From Thermoprotei archaeon (GTDB lineage Archaea; Thermoproteota; Thermoprotei; QMSL01): DNA of 64,000 bases. The notes beneath the pieces were generated by a model that saw only the letters and a list, made by a program, of their open reading frames with translations, did not search any database and was not told the DNA's origin. Where the stretch lies: positions 35,025 through 99,024 of the forward strand of contig QMSP01000005.1 of assembly GCA_003650925.1 (NCBI GenBank), read 5' to 3'. The position numbers and the translations under genes are program-made. Shown piece by piece: positions 26,223-36,548 of the stretch (its first letter is position 1; every line of letters starts with the position of its first letter).

Positions 26223-28001
26223 TCAACCACCTGTAGTCAGCTTCCTTCTTAGCTCTCTTATCTCTTTTAAAACTTGTTTTTCTTCATCACTCAATAAATC
26301 TCTGTACTTCTCAATCATTGTGAACATGTGCTCCTCAGGGACATCGACATAGAGGACATCTCCCTCCTTTATCTGTCGGCCTACTATTATGTTACCCTTT
26401 ATGCTTATAGCAACTTCCATGCCCTTCACAGCTTCGCTTATAGGCTTGCCCTTGTCCTGTATCTGCATGATCTCACCTATCCTTTTGAGGTCCTTAGCCC
26501 TTGCCAGAGGATAGCCAGGCTTGATCCTTCCCGCTAGCACCGCAATGCCTACTATGGCTGGCTTGCTTCTCCTGAAAACGCAGCCAGGCAGTATCTTTAT
26601 CTTACCAGGCCATATGAGCTTCTCAAGCTCTCTTCTTGTCTCCTCCTCTTTGAGCCTCTTTACCCACTCCTCATACTCCTCTATGAGCCTGTAGATTATG
26701 TTGTTCCTGAATATTCTGATGCCTTCACTCATTGCCAGATCCTCAGCATCAGGCAGTACCTTTACGTTGAAGGCTAGAATGACCCCGTAGTACCTGTTTG
26801 TCTTCTTAACGATACTGGCTTCGACTATATCTCTCTTGGAAACAGGCCCCACATCGGCCATCCTTACAGGAACGCCTCTTCTATGTAGGTAGTCTACTAA
26901 CGCCTCAAGTGAGCCAAGAGTATCTGCTTTGACTACTACTCCTTCTATATCCTTTGATAATCTAACTCCAGCTAGCTCTTCTTCAACAAGCTTCTTCAGT
27001 TCTTCAATATGTGCCTCATCTTCAACCACATATATTGGTGCACCAGCTACCGCACCCTCTAGACCTTGAGCTACCACCTTGACTCCAGCTGCAGCGCTAA
27101 CCTCCTCAACGCTTAGGAATCTATCTTCAGGGCTTCTCATCTCATCCATGGGCTTAGGCATTAGAAGACTTCTTATCTTAGTGACTATGGGGCCTTGTAG
27201 GCCACCTACCACTATGAGGTCTCCTTTCCTTATGACTCCATCATATATGATTACGTCAATGGTGGTGCCAAGTCCAGGCTCTTCTTTGACCTCAAGGATA
27301 ACACCCTTTGCTGGCCCCTTGGAGACCATAAGCTTCCTACTCATATACCTCTGCGTCAAGCCAGCCAACACCAAGAGCAGGTCAGGCACTCCCTCTCCCG
27401 TTACTGCGCTTGTTGGGACTATTGCTACAGTCCTTGTGAAGTCCCTTACTCTATCATACCTATCGGCCCTAAAGCCAAGCTTAGCGAACTCGCCTATGAT
27501 TCTGTATATGAGCTCCTCCAGACGAGCTACCACCTCTGGACTCTGTTTCCTCATGTTCTCCAGGAAAGGAGCCCACTCCTTAGACTTCCATCCTGGTATT
27601 CTATCTATCTTGTTCGCAGCAACTATGAATGGAGTCCTTCGACTCCTCAAGATTTCTATGCACTCATAAGTCTGAGTCTCGAACCCACGGAGCACATCTA
27701 TGACTAGTATGGCTATATCAGCTATAGAACCGCCTCGCCTCCTCAGGTTCACGAAAGCTTCATGTCCCGGAGTATCTATCATGAGAAAGCCTGGTATGTT
27801 AACCTTAGCCCTAAACTTCTCGATAAGCGGTCCACACATCCTCTCAAGAGTTCTCCAGGGCAGGAAGGAAGCTCCTATGTGCTGGGTCATGGTTCCGGGC
27901 TCACGAAGAGTTACAGCAGTCCCCCTTATCTTGTCGAGAAGAGTAGTCTTGCCCACATCAACGTGACCTAACACGCAGACAATGGGGCTTCTTAGACTCA
28001 T
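26223..28001 (-). CDS. infB: Translation initiation factor aIF5B (IF2 homologue)
   Basis: 592-residue GTPase promoting subunit joining. G1 [17 protein letters not shown]3 [17 protein letters not shown]4 [10 protein letters not shown]; the four-domain architecture continues with domain IV ending in a long helix and charged tail. The archaeal insert after switch I ([13 protein letters not shown]) is present. Leads the infB-rps6e-ogt unit. Confidence 0.96.
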   Translation of the reverse strand: MSLRSPIVCVLGHVDVGKTTLLDKIRGTAVTLREPGTMTQHIGASFLPWRTLERMCGPLIEKFRAKVNIPGFLMIDTPGHEAFVNLRRRGGSIADIAILVIDVLRGFETQTYECIEILRSRRTPFIVAANKIDRIPGWKSKEWAPFLENMRKQSPEVVARLEELIYRIIGEFAKLGFRADRYDRVRDFTRTVAIVPTSAVTGEGVPDLLLVLAGLTQRYMSRKLMVSKGPAKGVILEVKEEPGLGTTIDVIIYDGVIRKGDLIVVGGLQGPIVTKIRSLLMPKPMDEMRSPEDRFLSVEEVSAAAGVKVVAQGLEGAVAGAPIYVVEDEAHIEELKKLVEEELAGVRLSKDIEGVVVKADTLGSLEALVDYLHRRGVPVRMADVGPVSKRDIVEASIVKKTNRYYGVILAFNVKVLPDAEDLAMSEGIRIFRNNIIYRLIEEYEEWVKRLKEEETRRELEKLIWPGKIKILPGCVFRRSKPAIVGIAVLAGRIKPGYPLARAKDLKRIGEIMQIQDKGKPISEAVKGMEVAISIKGNIIVGRQIKEGDVLYVDVPEEHMFTMIEKYRDLLSDEEKQVLKEIRELRRKLTTGG

Positions 28002-28042
28002 CTCAGAACCCTCAAGTTACAGGTAGTTCATTACTAATAAAC

Positions 28043-28240
28043 TTAATGCCCACTAGGACTTCCCTTCACGTACTTCTCAGTCCACTTAAGCTTCTTTGGG
28101 TTCCTCCTCAGGTATAGCATGTTCTTTCTACACTTGCTTGAACAGAATCTTAGGATAGTTCCATCATTACGTACAAATATCATTCCTCTTCCTGGCTCTA
28201 TCACCCTGCCACAGAAGGAGCACCTATAGACTCTAGGCAT
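28043..28240 (-). CDS. rpl24e: Large ribosomal subunit protein L24e
   Basis: Zinc-finger ribosomal protein of 65 residues: [19 protein letters not shown] ... [12 protein letters not shown] 28240 gives the family N terminus; the longer frame to 28336 has no homology-like sequence. It is separated from aIF5B by 41 nt and divergent from L7Ae, whereas in many crenarchaea L7Ae, S28e and L24e lie on one strand. Confidence 0.93.
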   Translation of the reverse strand: MPRVYRCSFCGRVIEPGRGMIFVRNDGTILRFCSSKCRKNMLYLRRNPKKLKWTEKYVKGSPSGH

Positions 28241-28280
28241 GATGACCACATCCCTCGGGTCATATACCACTCCTTCTAGT

Positions 28281-28292
28281 GCTATATAAATT
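28281..28292. promoter_or_regulatory. Shared TATA region between rpl24e and rpl7ae
   Basis: The AT-rich CTATATAAATTT lies midway in the 112-nt divergent gap. It reads as a TATA box on both strands at distances that would give short leaders for both ribosomal protein genes. Confidence 0.45.
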
Positions 28293-28352
28293 TTTGTGTG
28301 AGCTAAACTTATTAACCCGAATCTCAAGGTAGTCATGGCGTAGGTGGTCTAG

Positions 28353-28742
28353 GTGTCAGGAAGCAAGCCATTCTATGTAAGGTTCGAGGTTCCCTCAGAG
28401 CTGGCGGAAAAAGCCTATGAAGCCCTCAGAATAGCCAGAGAGACTGGTAGGATAAAGAAAGGCACCAATGAAACCACCAAGGCAGTGGAAAGAGGGCTTG
28501 CTAAGCTTGTTCTTATAGCTGAAGATGTTGATCCTCCTGAGATCGTGGCTCATCTACCACTACTATGTGAGGAGAAGAAGATACCATATGTATACGTTCC
28601 TTCGAAGAAAAAGCTCGGCGAAGCTGCTGGAATCGAGGTAGCAGCGGCTTCAGCATGCATAATCGAGCCTGGAGAGGCTAAGAACATAATGGATGAGATA
28701 ATAGCTAAAGTTCAAGAGCTTAAGGTTAAAGCTAAGAGGTAG
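28353..28742 (+). CDS. rpl7ae: Large ribosomal subunit protein L7Ae
   Basis: Kink-turn binding protein shared by the ribosome, box C/D and H/ACA RNPs and archaeal RNase [21 protein letters not shown] is the RNA-binding signature; [20 protein letters not shown] follows. 129 residues, GTG start behind AGGTGGTC. As the core C/D protein it is the expected partner of the candidate guide RNAs in this window. Confidence 0.96.
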   Translation: MSGSKPFYVRFEVPSELAEKAYEALRIARETGRIKKGTNETTKAVERGLAKLVLIAEDVDPPEIVAHLPLLCEEKKIPYVYVPSKKKLGEAAGIEVAAASACIIEPGEAKNIMDEIIAKVQELKVKAKR

Positions 28743-28752
28743 GTGAGATTAT

Positions 28753-28968
28753 ATGAGCTCCTCCGATGAAGCAACACCTGCTGAGGTTGTACAGATAATA
28801 GGACGAACTGGAGTATGTGGAGAGATAACTCAGGTAAGGTGTAAAATATTAGCTGGCCCTGATAAGGGCAGAATTCTCACTAGGAACGTAAAAGGTCCTG
28901 TAAGGCTAGGAGATATTCTCATGCTTAGAGAGACTGCAAGAGAGGCACGCAAGCTAACAGCGAGATAG
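28753..28968 (+). CDS. rps28e: Small ribosomal subunit protein S28e
   Basis: 71 residues with an OB fold: [40 protein letters not shown] and the terminal [11 protein letters not shown]. Follows L7Ae by 10 nt. Confidence 0.95.
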   Translation: MSSSDEATPAEVVQIIGRTGVCGEITQVRCKILAGPDKGRILTRNVKGPVRLGDILMLRETAREARKLTAR

Positions 28969-29058
28969 GCGAATATCACTAGGCTAATACTGCTCTCACA
29001 CCAATACTCACACTTTATGCATATTTTTATACTTGTTTTACTATGATGATATCTCGTA

Positions 29059-29601
29059 ATGAGGCTTTCAACTCTATTCGACATACTGTATAAGAATCAA
29101 CAAGTATCCGTTGTATTGAAAGAGAGAGTCAAACTGAAGATAGGCAGTTTAGATCTGTCCAGCCTCGAAGCTGGCACTAAGCTTAAATTACCCTACTGGA
29201 TAGCCAAGGTGCTGGAGGAGAAAGGCATTGTGGAGGTAGAGGATAGGGGAGTAGGCTTTGACGAACTAGCTAAGGCCCTTTGGAGAGAGGAGCACTCCTC
29301 AACTCTATCATCCCTTTCTGAGGACTTCTACTCCAAGGTTAGGCTCTATCTCGAACGCTCGCTCATGCCTTCTATAGAGGGCAAGCCAACTAGGATAAGC
29401 GAGCTAAGGCAGTATCAAGCTCTTCTAGATGAACTACTGGGTAGACGCCTTCAGAAGATACTACTTGTCGCTAGAGTTGGAATATCTCCACCTGAGTACG
29501 CTAAGGACATGGTCGTTGAAGAGCGAATTCTGTACGATAGATTAAACTATGTCCTAGAGGAATGGCGTAAAATGGTATCCTCGCTTACCAAGGGTGAGTA
29601 G
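29059..29601 (+). CDS. gins23: GINS complex subunit (Gins23 type)
   Basis: 180 residues with a short beta domain first (VVLKERVKLKIGSLDLSSLE, PYWIAKVLEEKGIVEVED) and the helical domain after it, the order of the Psf2/Psf3 (Gins23) class. GINS tethers MCM and Cdc45/RecJ in the replicative helicase. It overlaps mcm by 8 nt, the known crenarchaeal gins23-mcm pairing, which carries much of the identification since the sequence itself is divergent. Confidence 0.78.
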   Translation: MRLSTLFDILYKNQQVSVVLKERVKLKIGSLDLSSLEAGTKLKLPYWIAKVLEEKGIVEVEDRGVGFDELAKALWREEHSSTLSSLSEDFYSKVRLYLERSLMPSIEGKPTRISELRQYQALLDELLGRRLQKILLVARVGISPPEYAKDMVVEERILYDRLNYVLEEWRKMVSSLTKGE

Positions 29602-31687
29602 TTTGGAGGTAAGTGAGCCTAAGGAGTATGCGGTATTATCAGACCCTAGGCTGAAATTCACGGAGTTCTACAGGACATTTGAAACTGAGGATGGAAGGCT
29701 TAAATATCGTGAGAGAATAAGGAGAATGGTTCTCCTCAGGCAGAGAAGTCTATTAATAGACTTCTCTGACCTTTTGGCATTCGATAAGGATCTAGCCATG
29801 GAGCTCCTCAGAAATCCTGCGCCCTATATTGAGGCTGCAAGCAAGGCTATATCCACAATAGTTAGTGTGTATGATGAAGAGTATGCTCGCTCCACAGAGT
29901 TCTTCGCCAGGTTTCGAAACTTGCCTGAGTGCACTCCTATAAGAGAGCTCAAAGCTGCTCACATTGGACATCTAGTGATGATAGAAGGTATCCTCACTAG
30001 GGCAACTCCAGTTAAGCAGCAAATAGTTGAGGCCGTCTTTGAATGCGAATGTGGAGAGAGGATAACTGTTAGACAGGATAGCTATGTCCTCAAACAACCA
30101 GGCAGATGTCCTAATCCAGCCTGCGGAAGGAGAAGCTCCTTTAGATTACTAATAGAGGAGTCCAAGTTCAGAGACTGGCAGAGAATAACTGTTCAGGAGA
30201 GGCCTGAAGAGCTTCCTCCTGGACAGCTGCCCAGAAGCATAGATGTAGTCGTAACAGATGACCTTGTGGATAAGGCAAGGCCAGGGGATAGGGTTGTCAT
30301 AACTGGTATACTAAGAGTGCAGCAGGACAGGAGCAGTAGAGGAGCCAAGCTGTCCACGTTCAGCGTGTATGTAGAGGCTAACTGCATAGACGTGTCGAGA
30401 GCTGAACTGGGAGAAGTTGTAGTAAGCCCTGAGGATGAACGTGTTATCCTTGAGCTAGCCAAACAGCCAGACATACACGAGAAGATCGTGAGGAGTATAG
30501 CTCCATCGATATATGGCTATGAACATATAAAAGAGGCAATAGCTTATCAGCTCTTTGGCGGAGTTCCCAAGGTATATCCTGATGGAGTTAGGGTGAGAGG
30601 AGATATACATATTCTTCTCGTGGGAGACCCAGGAACTGGCAAGTCTCAGCTACTGAAGTACGTGGCTAAGATAGCTCCTAGAGGACTGTACACAACTGGA
30701 AAGGGATCAAGTGCAGCTGGCCTTACAGCCACTGTGCTTAGAGATAAGACAACAGGAGAATTCTACCTTGAGGCAGGTGCTCTGGTTCTATGTGATAAAG
30801 GCATAGCGTGTATAGACGAGATAGACAAAATGGATACGAAAGATAGAGTTAGTATTCATGAGGCCATGGAGCAGCAGACTGTGAGCATAGCTAAGGCAGG
30901 TATCGTAGCCACATTGAATGCTAGATGCGCTATACTGGCAGCTGCTAATCCGAAGTATGGCAGGTACATATTCGAAAGAAGCTTCAACGAGAACATCGAT
31001 GAACGAAAACTGCCACCTACTATCTTATCAAGGTTTGACTTGATATTCATAATCACCGATAGACCTGAGGCCTCTAGAGATGAAGCGCTGGCAAGACACG
31101 TACTTGAGCTCCATGGAGGTACACATATAGCCATGAGGGATATAATACCTCCCGACCTCCTCAGGAAGTACATAGCCTATGCTCGCGAGAAGGTACATCC
31201 TAAGCTGTCAACTGAGGCTATGGAGGAGATAAGGAAGTTCTACCTAGAGATGAGGAGTAAAGCTCAAGGAGTTCACTCACCCGTGCCCATAACTCCAAGA
31301 CAACTGGAGTCCTTGATAAGACTTGCTGAGGCTAGGGCTAAGATGGCTCTTCGCGATGTCGTGACAGCAGAAGATGCCAGGGCGGCTATAAGGATAATGA
31401 AGCTATGCCTTAGTAGCGTTGGCTATGATGAGGAGACAGGAGCTATAGATATAGACATAATCATGGTAGGTAAGCCAAGGAGCCAGCAGGAGAAGATGGC
31501 TAGGCTTATGGATATCATAAGAGAGCTTGAGGAGGCACACGATGGTAAGCCTGTACCTCTTGATGAGATATACGATGAGGCTGAACGTGAGGGATTGGAT
31601 AGAGCCTTTGTCGATAAAGCCCTTAGACATATGAAGGATGAGGGTCTAATATATGAACCGAGACCTGGCTATGTGAAGAGGACATGA
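29594..31687 (+). CDS. mcm: Replicative DNA helicase MCM
   Basis: 697 residues: N-terminal OB domain with a zinc site (CECGERITVRQDSY ... CPNPACG), then AAA+ ATPase with Walker A GDPGTGKSQLLKY, Walker B CIDEIDKM, the arginine finger region LPPTILSRFDLIF and a C-terminal winged helix (LDEIYDEAEREGLDRAFVDK). Acts as a hexamer at replication forks. The start is GTG within the end of gins23; it overlaps hel308 by 4 nt. Confidence 0.97.
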   Translation: MSSLEVSEPKEYAVLSDPRLKFTEFYRTFETEDGRLKYRERIRRMVLLRQRSLLIDFSDLLAFDKDLAMELLRNPAPYIEAASKAISTIVSVYDEEYARSTEFFARFRNLPECTPIRELKAAHIGHLVMIEGILTRATPVKQQIVEAVFECECGERITVRQDSYVLKQPGRCPNPACGRRSSFRLLIEESKFRDWQRITVQERPEELPPGQLPRSIDVVVTDDLVDKARPGDRVVITGILRVQQDRSSRGAKLSTFSVYVEANCIDVSRAELGEVVVSPEDERVILELAKQPDIHEKIVRSIAPSIYGYEHIKEAIAYQLFGGVPKVYPDGVRVRGDIHILLVGDPGTGKSQLLKYVAKIAPRGLYTTGKGSSAAGLTATVLRDKTTGEFYLEAGALVLCDKGIACIDEIDKMDTKDRVSIHEAMEQQTVSIAKAGIVATLNARCAILAAANPKYGRYIFERSFNENIDERKLPPTILSRFDLIFIITDRPEASRDEALARHVLELHGGTHIAMRDIIPPDLLRKYIAYAREKVHPKLSTEAMEEIRKFYLEMRSKAQGVHSPVPITPRQLESLIRLAEARAKMALRDVVTAEDARAAIRIMKLCLSSVGYDEETGAIDIDIIMVGKPRSQQEKMARLMDIIRELEEAHDGKPVPLDEIYDEAEREGLDRAFVDKALRHMKDEGLIYEPRPGYVKRT

Positions 31688-33888
31688 CTATGATGATAAA
31701 CGAACTACCAATACCCTCTGAAGCAAAAAGAGTTCTCTTAGACAGGGGCATAGTTGAGCTCTATCCCCCTCAAGAAGAAGCGGTTAGAAAAGGCCTTCTT
31801 GAAGGCAGAAGCCTAGTTGTGGCGATACCAACAGCTGCTGGCAAGACTCTGATAGCAGAGTTGGCCATGATCAAAAGCATACTTGAGAAAGGAGGTAAGG
31901 CATTATACCTAGTGCCTCTCAGAGCTCTCGCCAATGAGAAATATGAAGAATTTAAGTGCTATGAGAGATTGGGGCTTAGAATAGCCGTCAGCACAGGTGA
32001 TTATGACTCATCTGATCCATGGTTAAGCAGATATGATATAATCGTAGCCACTAATGAAAAAGTGGATAGTCTTCTTCGACATAAGGCTGAGTGGATTAAA
32101 GACGTGTCTGTAGTCGTTGCTGATGAAATTCACCTCCTTAATGACCTAAGCAGAGGTCCTACTCTTGAGGTCGTACTGACTCGCTTAAGACAAGTTAAGC
32201 CAGATGCTCAGGTAATAGCCCTTAGCGCTACAATAGCCAATGCAGAGGAGATCGCTGAGTGGCTGGGAGCAGAGCTGGTAAAAAGTGATTGGAGGCCTGT
32301 ACCTCTTCGAGAGGGAGTCTACTGTAAGGGCTATATAGAGTATGAAGATGGAGAAGTTCACAAAGTTAAGGATTATTCAGACTATGACCTTGCCAACCTA
32401 GTGCTAGAGATAATTGATGATGGAGGGCAGGTTCTTATATTTGCTAACACTCGCCACTCAGCAGTTAACATGGCTCGTCGCCTGAAGGGCTATGTGCTAA
32501 GAAGACTCTCTCCTCAAGAGAAGAAGGAGCTTAAGGAGATAGCGGATCATATATTGAGAGAGGGTGAACGTACTTCTCTTAGTGAAGCTCTAGCCGAGCT
32601 AGTAGCCGCTGGTGTTGCATTTCACCATGCAGGCCTTCACTATCTTCACAGAAAGATAGTGGAGAGAGCCTTTAGAGAGCTTCATTTAAAGGTCGTCTGT
32701 GCAACACCTACGCTGGCAGCAGGCGTTAATCTTCCAGCAAGAAGAGTTATCATCAGCGATTATAGAAGATATGACCCTCGATTCGGCCTTAATCCAATAC
32801 CAGTCCTAGAATACAAGCAGATGGCTGGACGAGCAGGAAGGCCTAAGTACGATGAGATCGGAGATGCCATCCTTATGGCAAGAAGTCCTGAAGAGGCCTA
32901 CTGGCTTGTTGACGAGTACGTTAGAGCTGAACCCGAGAGAATATGGTCCAAGCTAGGCGCTGAGCCTGCTCTAAGGAGCCACGTGTTATCCCTAGTTGCT
33001 ACAGGCTTTGCTAATAGTGAAGAAAGAGTATTGAAATTCATCGAAGACACCTTCTACGCTAGACAGTATGGCGTACATACTGTGAAGGAGACTGTACGTG
33101 TGGTTCTAAGATTCCTTCTTGACCATAATATGATTGAGCTAAGACAGGATCTCCTGACAGCTACAGCCTTTGGCAAGAGAGTATCTGAGCTTTACATAGA
33201 CCCCCTATCCGCAGTCAGGATCAAAGCTGGCCTAGAAAGCGCAGCGAGCTCAACCACACCCCTAGGTTATCTGCACCTCATATGTCATACCCCTGACATG
33301 CCCAAGCTGTACTTGAGAAGAGGGGAAAGAAAGCATTACCTAGAGTACTTGGAGAAACATAGGGATGAACTTCTCATTAAACCTCCTGAGGATCATGAAG
33401 AACTCCTTCTCTACCTATCTGAGCTTAAGACAGCTCTCCTCCTCCTTGACTGGATTGAGGAGGTGTCTGAGGACACGATAGTTAGGCGCTATGATGTAGG
33501 TCCTGGTGACATCTATTCACTCGTACAAACAGCAGAATGGCTCGTATACTCAGCTAGAGAGATATCAAAGCACCTAGGGCTTATGCATCACTTAGGCTCT
33601 CTGGAGAAACTAAGACTTAGGATCAAACATGGCGTGAGAGAAGAGCTTCTAGAGCTAGTAAGCCTAAAGGGAGTAGGAAGGGTTAGAGCTAGGATGCTTT
33701 ATCAAGCAGGCTTCAAAACTCTTGAGGACTTAAGGAGGGCGAAAGTAGAGGCCTTGATCAGAGTCCCCATGATAGGCGTTGAGATCGTGAAGTCTATAAA
33801 GGAACAGCTAGGTGAGACCATAGATGAAAAAGGGTTAGAGAAGATTAAGAAGAAGGAGCAAAGCACTTTAATGTACTGGCTTGAGTGA
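31684..33888 (+). CDS. hel308: Hel308-type ATP-dependent DNA helicase (Hjm)
   Basis: SF2 helicase acting on stalled forks. Motif I AIPTAAGKTLIAEL, Ia YLVPLRALANEKY, II VADEIHLL, III ALSATIANAEE, V CATPTLAAGVNLPA, VI EYKQMAGRAGRP. The C terminus has a ratchet domain and a helix-hairpin-helix (LKGVGRVRARMLYQAGF). 734 residues is full length. Translationally coupled to mcm, so replication and fork repair are in one operon. Confidence 0.96.
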   Translation: MTMMINELPIPSEAKRVLLDRGIVELYPPQEEAVRKGLLEGRSLVVAIPTAAGKTLIAELAMIKSILEKGGKALYLVPLRALANEKYEEFKCYERLGLRIAVSTGDYDSSDPWLSRYDIIVATNEKVDSLLRHKAEWIKDVSVVVADEIHLLNDLSRGPTLEVVLTRLRQVKPDAQVIALSATIANAEEIAEWLGAELVKSDWRPVPLREGVYCKGYIEYEDGEVHKVKDYSDYDLANLVLEIIDDGGQVLIFANTRHSAVNMARRLKGYVLRRLSPQEKKELKEIADHILREGERTSLSEALAELVAAGVAFHHAGLHYLHRKIVERAFRELHLKVVCATPTLAAGVNLPARRVIISDYRRYDPRFGLNPIPVLEYKQMAGRAGRPKYDEIGDAILMARSPEEAYWLVDEYVRAEPERIWSKLGAEPALRSHVLSLVATGFANSEERVLKFIEDTFYARQYGVHTVKETVRVVLRFLLDHNMIELRQDLLTATAFGKRVSELYIDPLSAVRIKAGLESAASSTTPLGYLHLICHTPDMPKLYLRRGERKHYLEYLEKHRDELLIKPPEDHEELLLYLSELKTALLLLDWIEEVSEDTIVRRYDVGPGDIYSLVQTAEWLVYSAREISKHLGLMHHLGSLEKLRLRIKHGVREELLELVSLKGVGRVRARMLYQAGFKTLEDLRRAKVEALIRVPMIGVEIVKSIKEQLGETIDEKGLEKIKKKEQSTLMYWLE

Positions 33889-33913
33889 TCTTAACTAGAC
33901 CGGGTGATGGTTG

Positions 33914-35113
33914 ATGAGGATATTCCACATAGCTTCTGATGAGGAGATAAAGAAAGGGGAGACTACCGATGTCTACTTCGTAAGGACTCAGATGATACTT
34001 AAGGCTAAGGGCTATGATAAGGTGAAAGTTGTAGCTGAGATAACTCCCAGTAGTCTGCCTCAGGGATGGTCATGGGCTGTGCTCTGTGGTATCGAGGAAG
34101 TAGCTCGTCTTCTTGAAGGCCTACCTATAGACGTCTACTCAATACCTGAGGGCACGATCTTCACGACGAGAGATCGTAAGGGAATAAGAGTTCCTGTAAT
34201 GATGATAGATGGAGTGTATTATCACTTCTGCATATACGAGACTCCTTTGCTCGGACTCATATGTCAAGCCAGTGGCGTAGCCACAATGGCTGCTAGGATA
34301 AGGAAGATAGTAGGCCCTAATAAGCTACTTCTAGCCTTTGGGATAAGGAGAATGCATCCAGCATTAGCACCAATGCTGGATAGGGCTGCATACATTGGTG
34401 GCTTTGATGGAGTCTCAAGCCTTATAGGGGCAAAGACCATAGGGAAGAAGCCCATGGGAACCATGCCTCATGCATTAATACTCGTCATGAAAGATCAAAG
34501 GGAAGCATGGAAGGCCTTTGACGAGGTAATGCCGCCCGAAGTGCCACGTATTGCATTAGTCGATACCTTCTATGATGAGAAAATTGAAGCACTGATGGCT
34601 GCAGAGCTTCTAAAGGATAAACTCTATGGCGTGAGACTTGATACCCCTGGCTCTAGAAGAGGAAATTTTGCTGAGATAATAAGAGAGGTAAGATGGGAGC
34701 TTGATATAAGGGGGTATAGGCACGTCAAAATCATAGTCTCTGGGGGGATAAACGATAAGAACATAAAGGAGCTGGCTGAGGCTGGAGCTGATGGGTTCGG
34801 CGTAGGCACTGCTCTTTCAAATGCTCCCGTAGTAGACTTTGCTATGGATATAGTTGAGGTTGAAGGAAGGCCTCTAGCCAAGAAGGGCAAATATGCTGGG
34901 AGGAAGATGTTATGGAGATGTCCTGAATGTTTAGTACTCGAGGTAACGCCCTTTGGTGCCAAGGCCCCTAGATGTGAGAAGTGTGGAATAGAGATGGAAC
35001 CTCTCCTAAGGCCTCTCATAAAGAATGGTGAGATAGTAGTCAAACTACCATCCCCTGATGAGATAAGAAAGTATGTCCTTGAGCAGTTAGAGAAGCTACC
35101 TCCTCTGGACTAG
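33914..35113 (+). CDS. pncB: Nicotinate phosphoribosyltransferase
   Basis: Forms nicotinate mononucleotide from nicotinate and PRPP for NAD salvage. Archaeal form: IFHIASDEEIKKGETTDVYF at the N terminus, FGIRRMHPALAPMLDRAAY, IVSGGINDKNIKELAEAGAD and GFGVGTAL (phosphate site), and a C-terminal zinc ribbon CPEC ... CEKCG. ATG 33914 follows GGGTGAT by 5 nt. Its stop overlaps purB on the other strand by 4 nt. Confidence 0.93.
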   Translation: MRIFHIASDEEIKKGETTDVYFVRTQMILKAKGYDKVKVVAEITPSSLPQGWSWAVLCGIEEVARLLEGLPIDVYSIPEGTIFTTRDRKGIRVPVMMIDGVYYHFCIYETPLLGLICQASGVATMAARIRKIVGPNKLLLAFGIRRMHPALAPMLDRAAYIGGFDGVSSLIGAKTIGKKPMGTMPHALILVMKDQREAWKAFDEVMPPEVPRIALVDTFYDEKIEALMAAELLKDKLYGVRLDTPGSRRGNFAEIIREVRWELDIRGYRHVKIIVSGGINDKNIKELAEAGADGFGVGTALSNAPVVDFAMDIVEVEGRPLAKKGKYAGRKMLWRCPECLVLEVTPFGAKAPRCEKCGIEMEPLLRPLIKNGEIVVKLPSPDEIRKYVLEQLEKLPPLD

Positions 35114-36468
35114 GAGTACAACTCCCTTCTGGTCATCTCAAGGACTCTATCAACAATCCTAGGAGCTTCCCCTATGAAATTACTCGGATTCATGCACTCC
35201 TCAAGCTCTTTCCTATCCTTAATTATCCCCCTGACTTCAGGCTCTTCCCACAGAACCTCTATGAGGTCTTTATCCTCAATGAGGCTCTTCCTCACGCACT
35301 TCCTAATCAGCTCATAGGCTCTCATACGACCCATGCCTCGCCTTATAAGCAACGTGAGGACAGCCTCGCTAAGGCATCTTCCCTTGGTGAGCTCAATATT
35401 CCTCCTCATTTTGTCAGGATATATTCTTAGATTGGTGAACACATCTATCATATCATCAAGCATCTCATCAACGAGTATCAAGGCTTCAGGCACTATGAAT
35501 CTCTCAGAGCTGGAGTTCGTGAGGTCTCTCTCATGCCATAATACCATGTTCTCAAGAGCTGGTATCACAAGGCTTCTAACTATCTTTGCAAGACCAGATA
35601 CTCTTTCGCACACTATTGGATTCTCCTTATGAGGCATGGCTGAGCTGCCCACCTGCTCCTTGCCAAAGCCCTCAGCTATTTCCATAATCTCAGTTCTCTG
35701 AAGGTTCCTGACCTCTGTAGCCATACGGTCCAGGGTTGAAGCTATCATGGCCATAAGGCATATGAGCTCAGCGATTCTATCCCTTTGAACTATTTGAGTA
35801 GCTGCTTCCTCATAGCCAGGAAGTTCAAGAATCCTCATGACCTCCTCCTGAACCTCCCATCCTTTGCCCATGAAAGCCGCCATAGTTCCTACGCTACCAC
35901 TCATCTTCCCTACTAGGACCCTTCTCCTAGCCTCTCTTAGCCTTTGTAGGTGCCTTGCAAGCTCTCTAATCCATACTGCAAACTTGAGGCCAAGCGTTAT
36001 GGGAGAAGCGTGTTGTCCATGAGTTCTCCCCGCCATAACAGTCATTTTATGCTTCTCCGCTAAGTTCATCAAGACCTCTACGAGCTTTACGAGCTTTTCC
36101 TCAATTATATTGAGCGCCTCCTTGAGCTGGAGAGCAAGGGCAGTATCTAGGATATCATTTGATGTAGCTCCAACATGTACATACTCACCATACTCACCAC
36201 AAGCTTCAGCAAGAGCCTTCACCACGGCAAAGGTTTCATGTTTCAAGACCTTCTCAAGCTCCTTCACTCTCTCTAGCTTGACGAACTTGGTGCTGGCTCT
36301 CTCATAAATGACTCTACCTGCCTCTTCAGGTATGATGCCAAACTTGGCATTGGCAAGAGCAAGAGCTCCTTCAACAGCTAGCATTTTTTCAAGCCTGCTC
36401 TCCTCTTCAAATATCCTTCTCATCTCAGGAGAGCCATATCGACCTGTATCTATGGGCAGTATCGGCAT
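35110..36468 (-). CDS. purB: Adenylosuccinate lyase
   Basis: Cleaves adenylosuccinate and SAICAR in purine synthesis. Fumarase-superfamily signature GSSAMPHKENPI, plus GRTHGQHASPITLG and VGATSNDILDTALALQ. MPILPIDTGRYGSPEMRRIF is the family N terminus, so ATG 36468 is used; the frame runs 50 codons further upstream but that part overlaps its promoter and looks non-coding. Confidence 0.95.
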   Translation of the reverse strand: MPILPIDTGRYGSPEMRRIFEEESRLEKMLAVEGALALANAKFGIIPEEAGRVIYERASTKFVKLERVKELEKVLKHETFAVVKALAEACGEYGEYVHVGATSNDILDTALALQLKEALNIIEEKLVKLVEVLMNLAEKHKMTVMAGRTHGQHASPITLGLKFAVWIRELARHLQRLREARRRVLVGKMSGSVGTMAAFMGKGWEVQEEVMRILELPGYEEAATQIVQRDRIAELICLMAMIASTLDRMATEVRNLQRTEIMEIAEGFGKEQVGSSAMPHKENPIVCERVSGLAKIVRSLVIPALENMVLWHERDLTNSSSERFIVPEALILVDEMLDDMIDVFTNLRIYPDKMRRNIELTKGRCLSEAVLTLLIRRGMGRMRAYELIRKCVRKSLIEDKDLIEVLWEEPEVRGIIKDRKELEECMNPSNFIGEAPRIVDRVLEMTRRELYS

Positions 36469-36548
36469 GGCATGACCCCTTAAGACAAGTGTAGACGAGA
36501 CTTTTAAAATCAATCCTATACTTTTGGATTCATGGGGAGAAGCCTGAG

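Noticed and set aside
27079..27966. Long open frames on the plus strand opposite aIF5B
   Set aside because: Low-complexity shadows (Ser/Thr/Leu rich) of a certain gene on the other strand.
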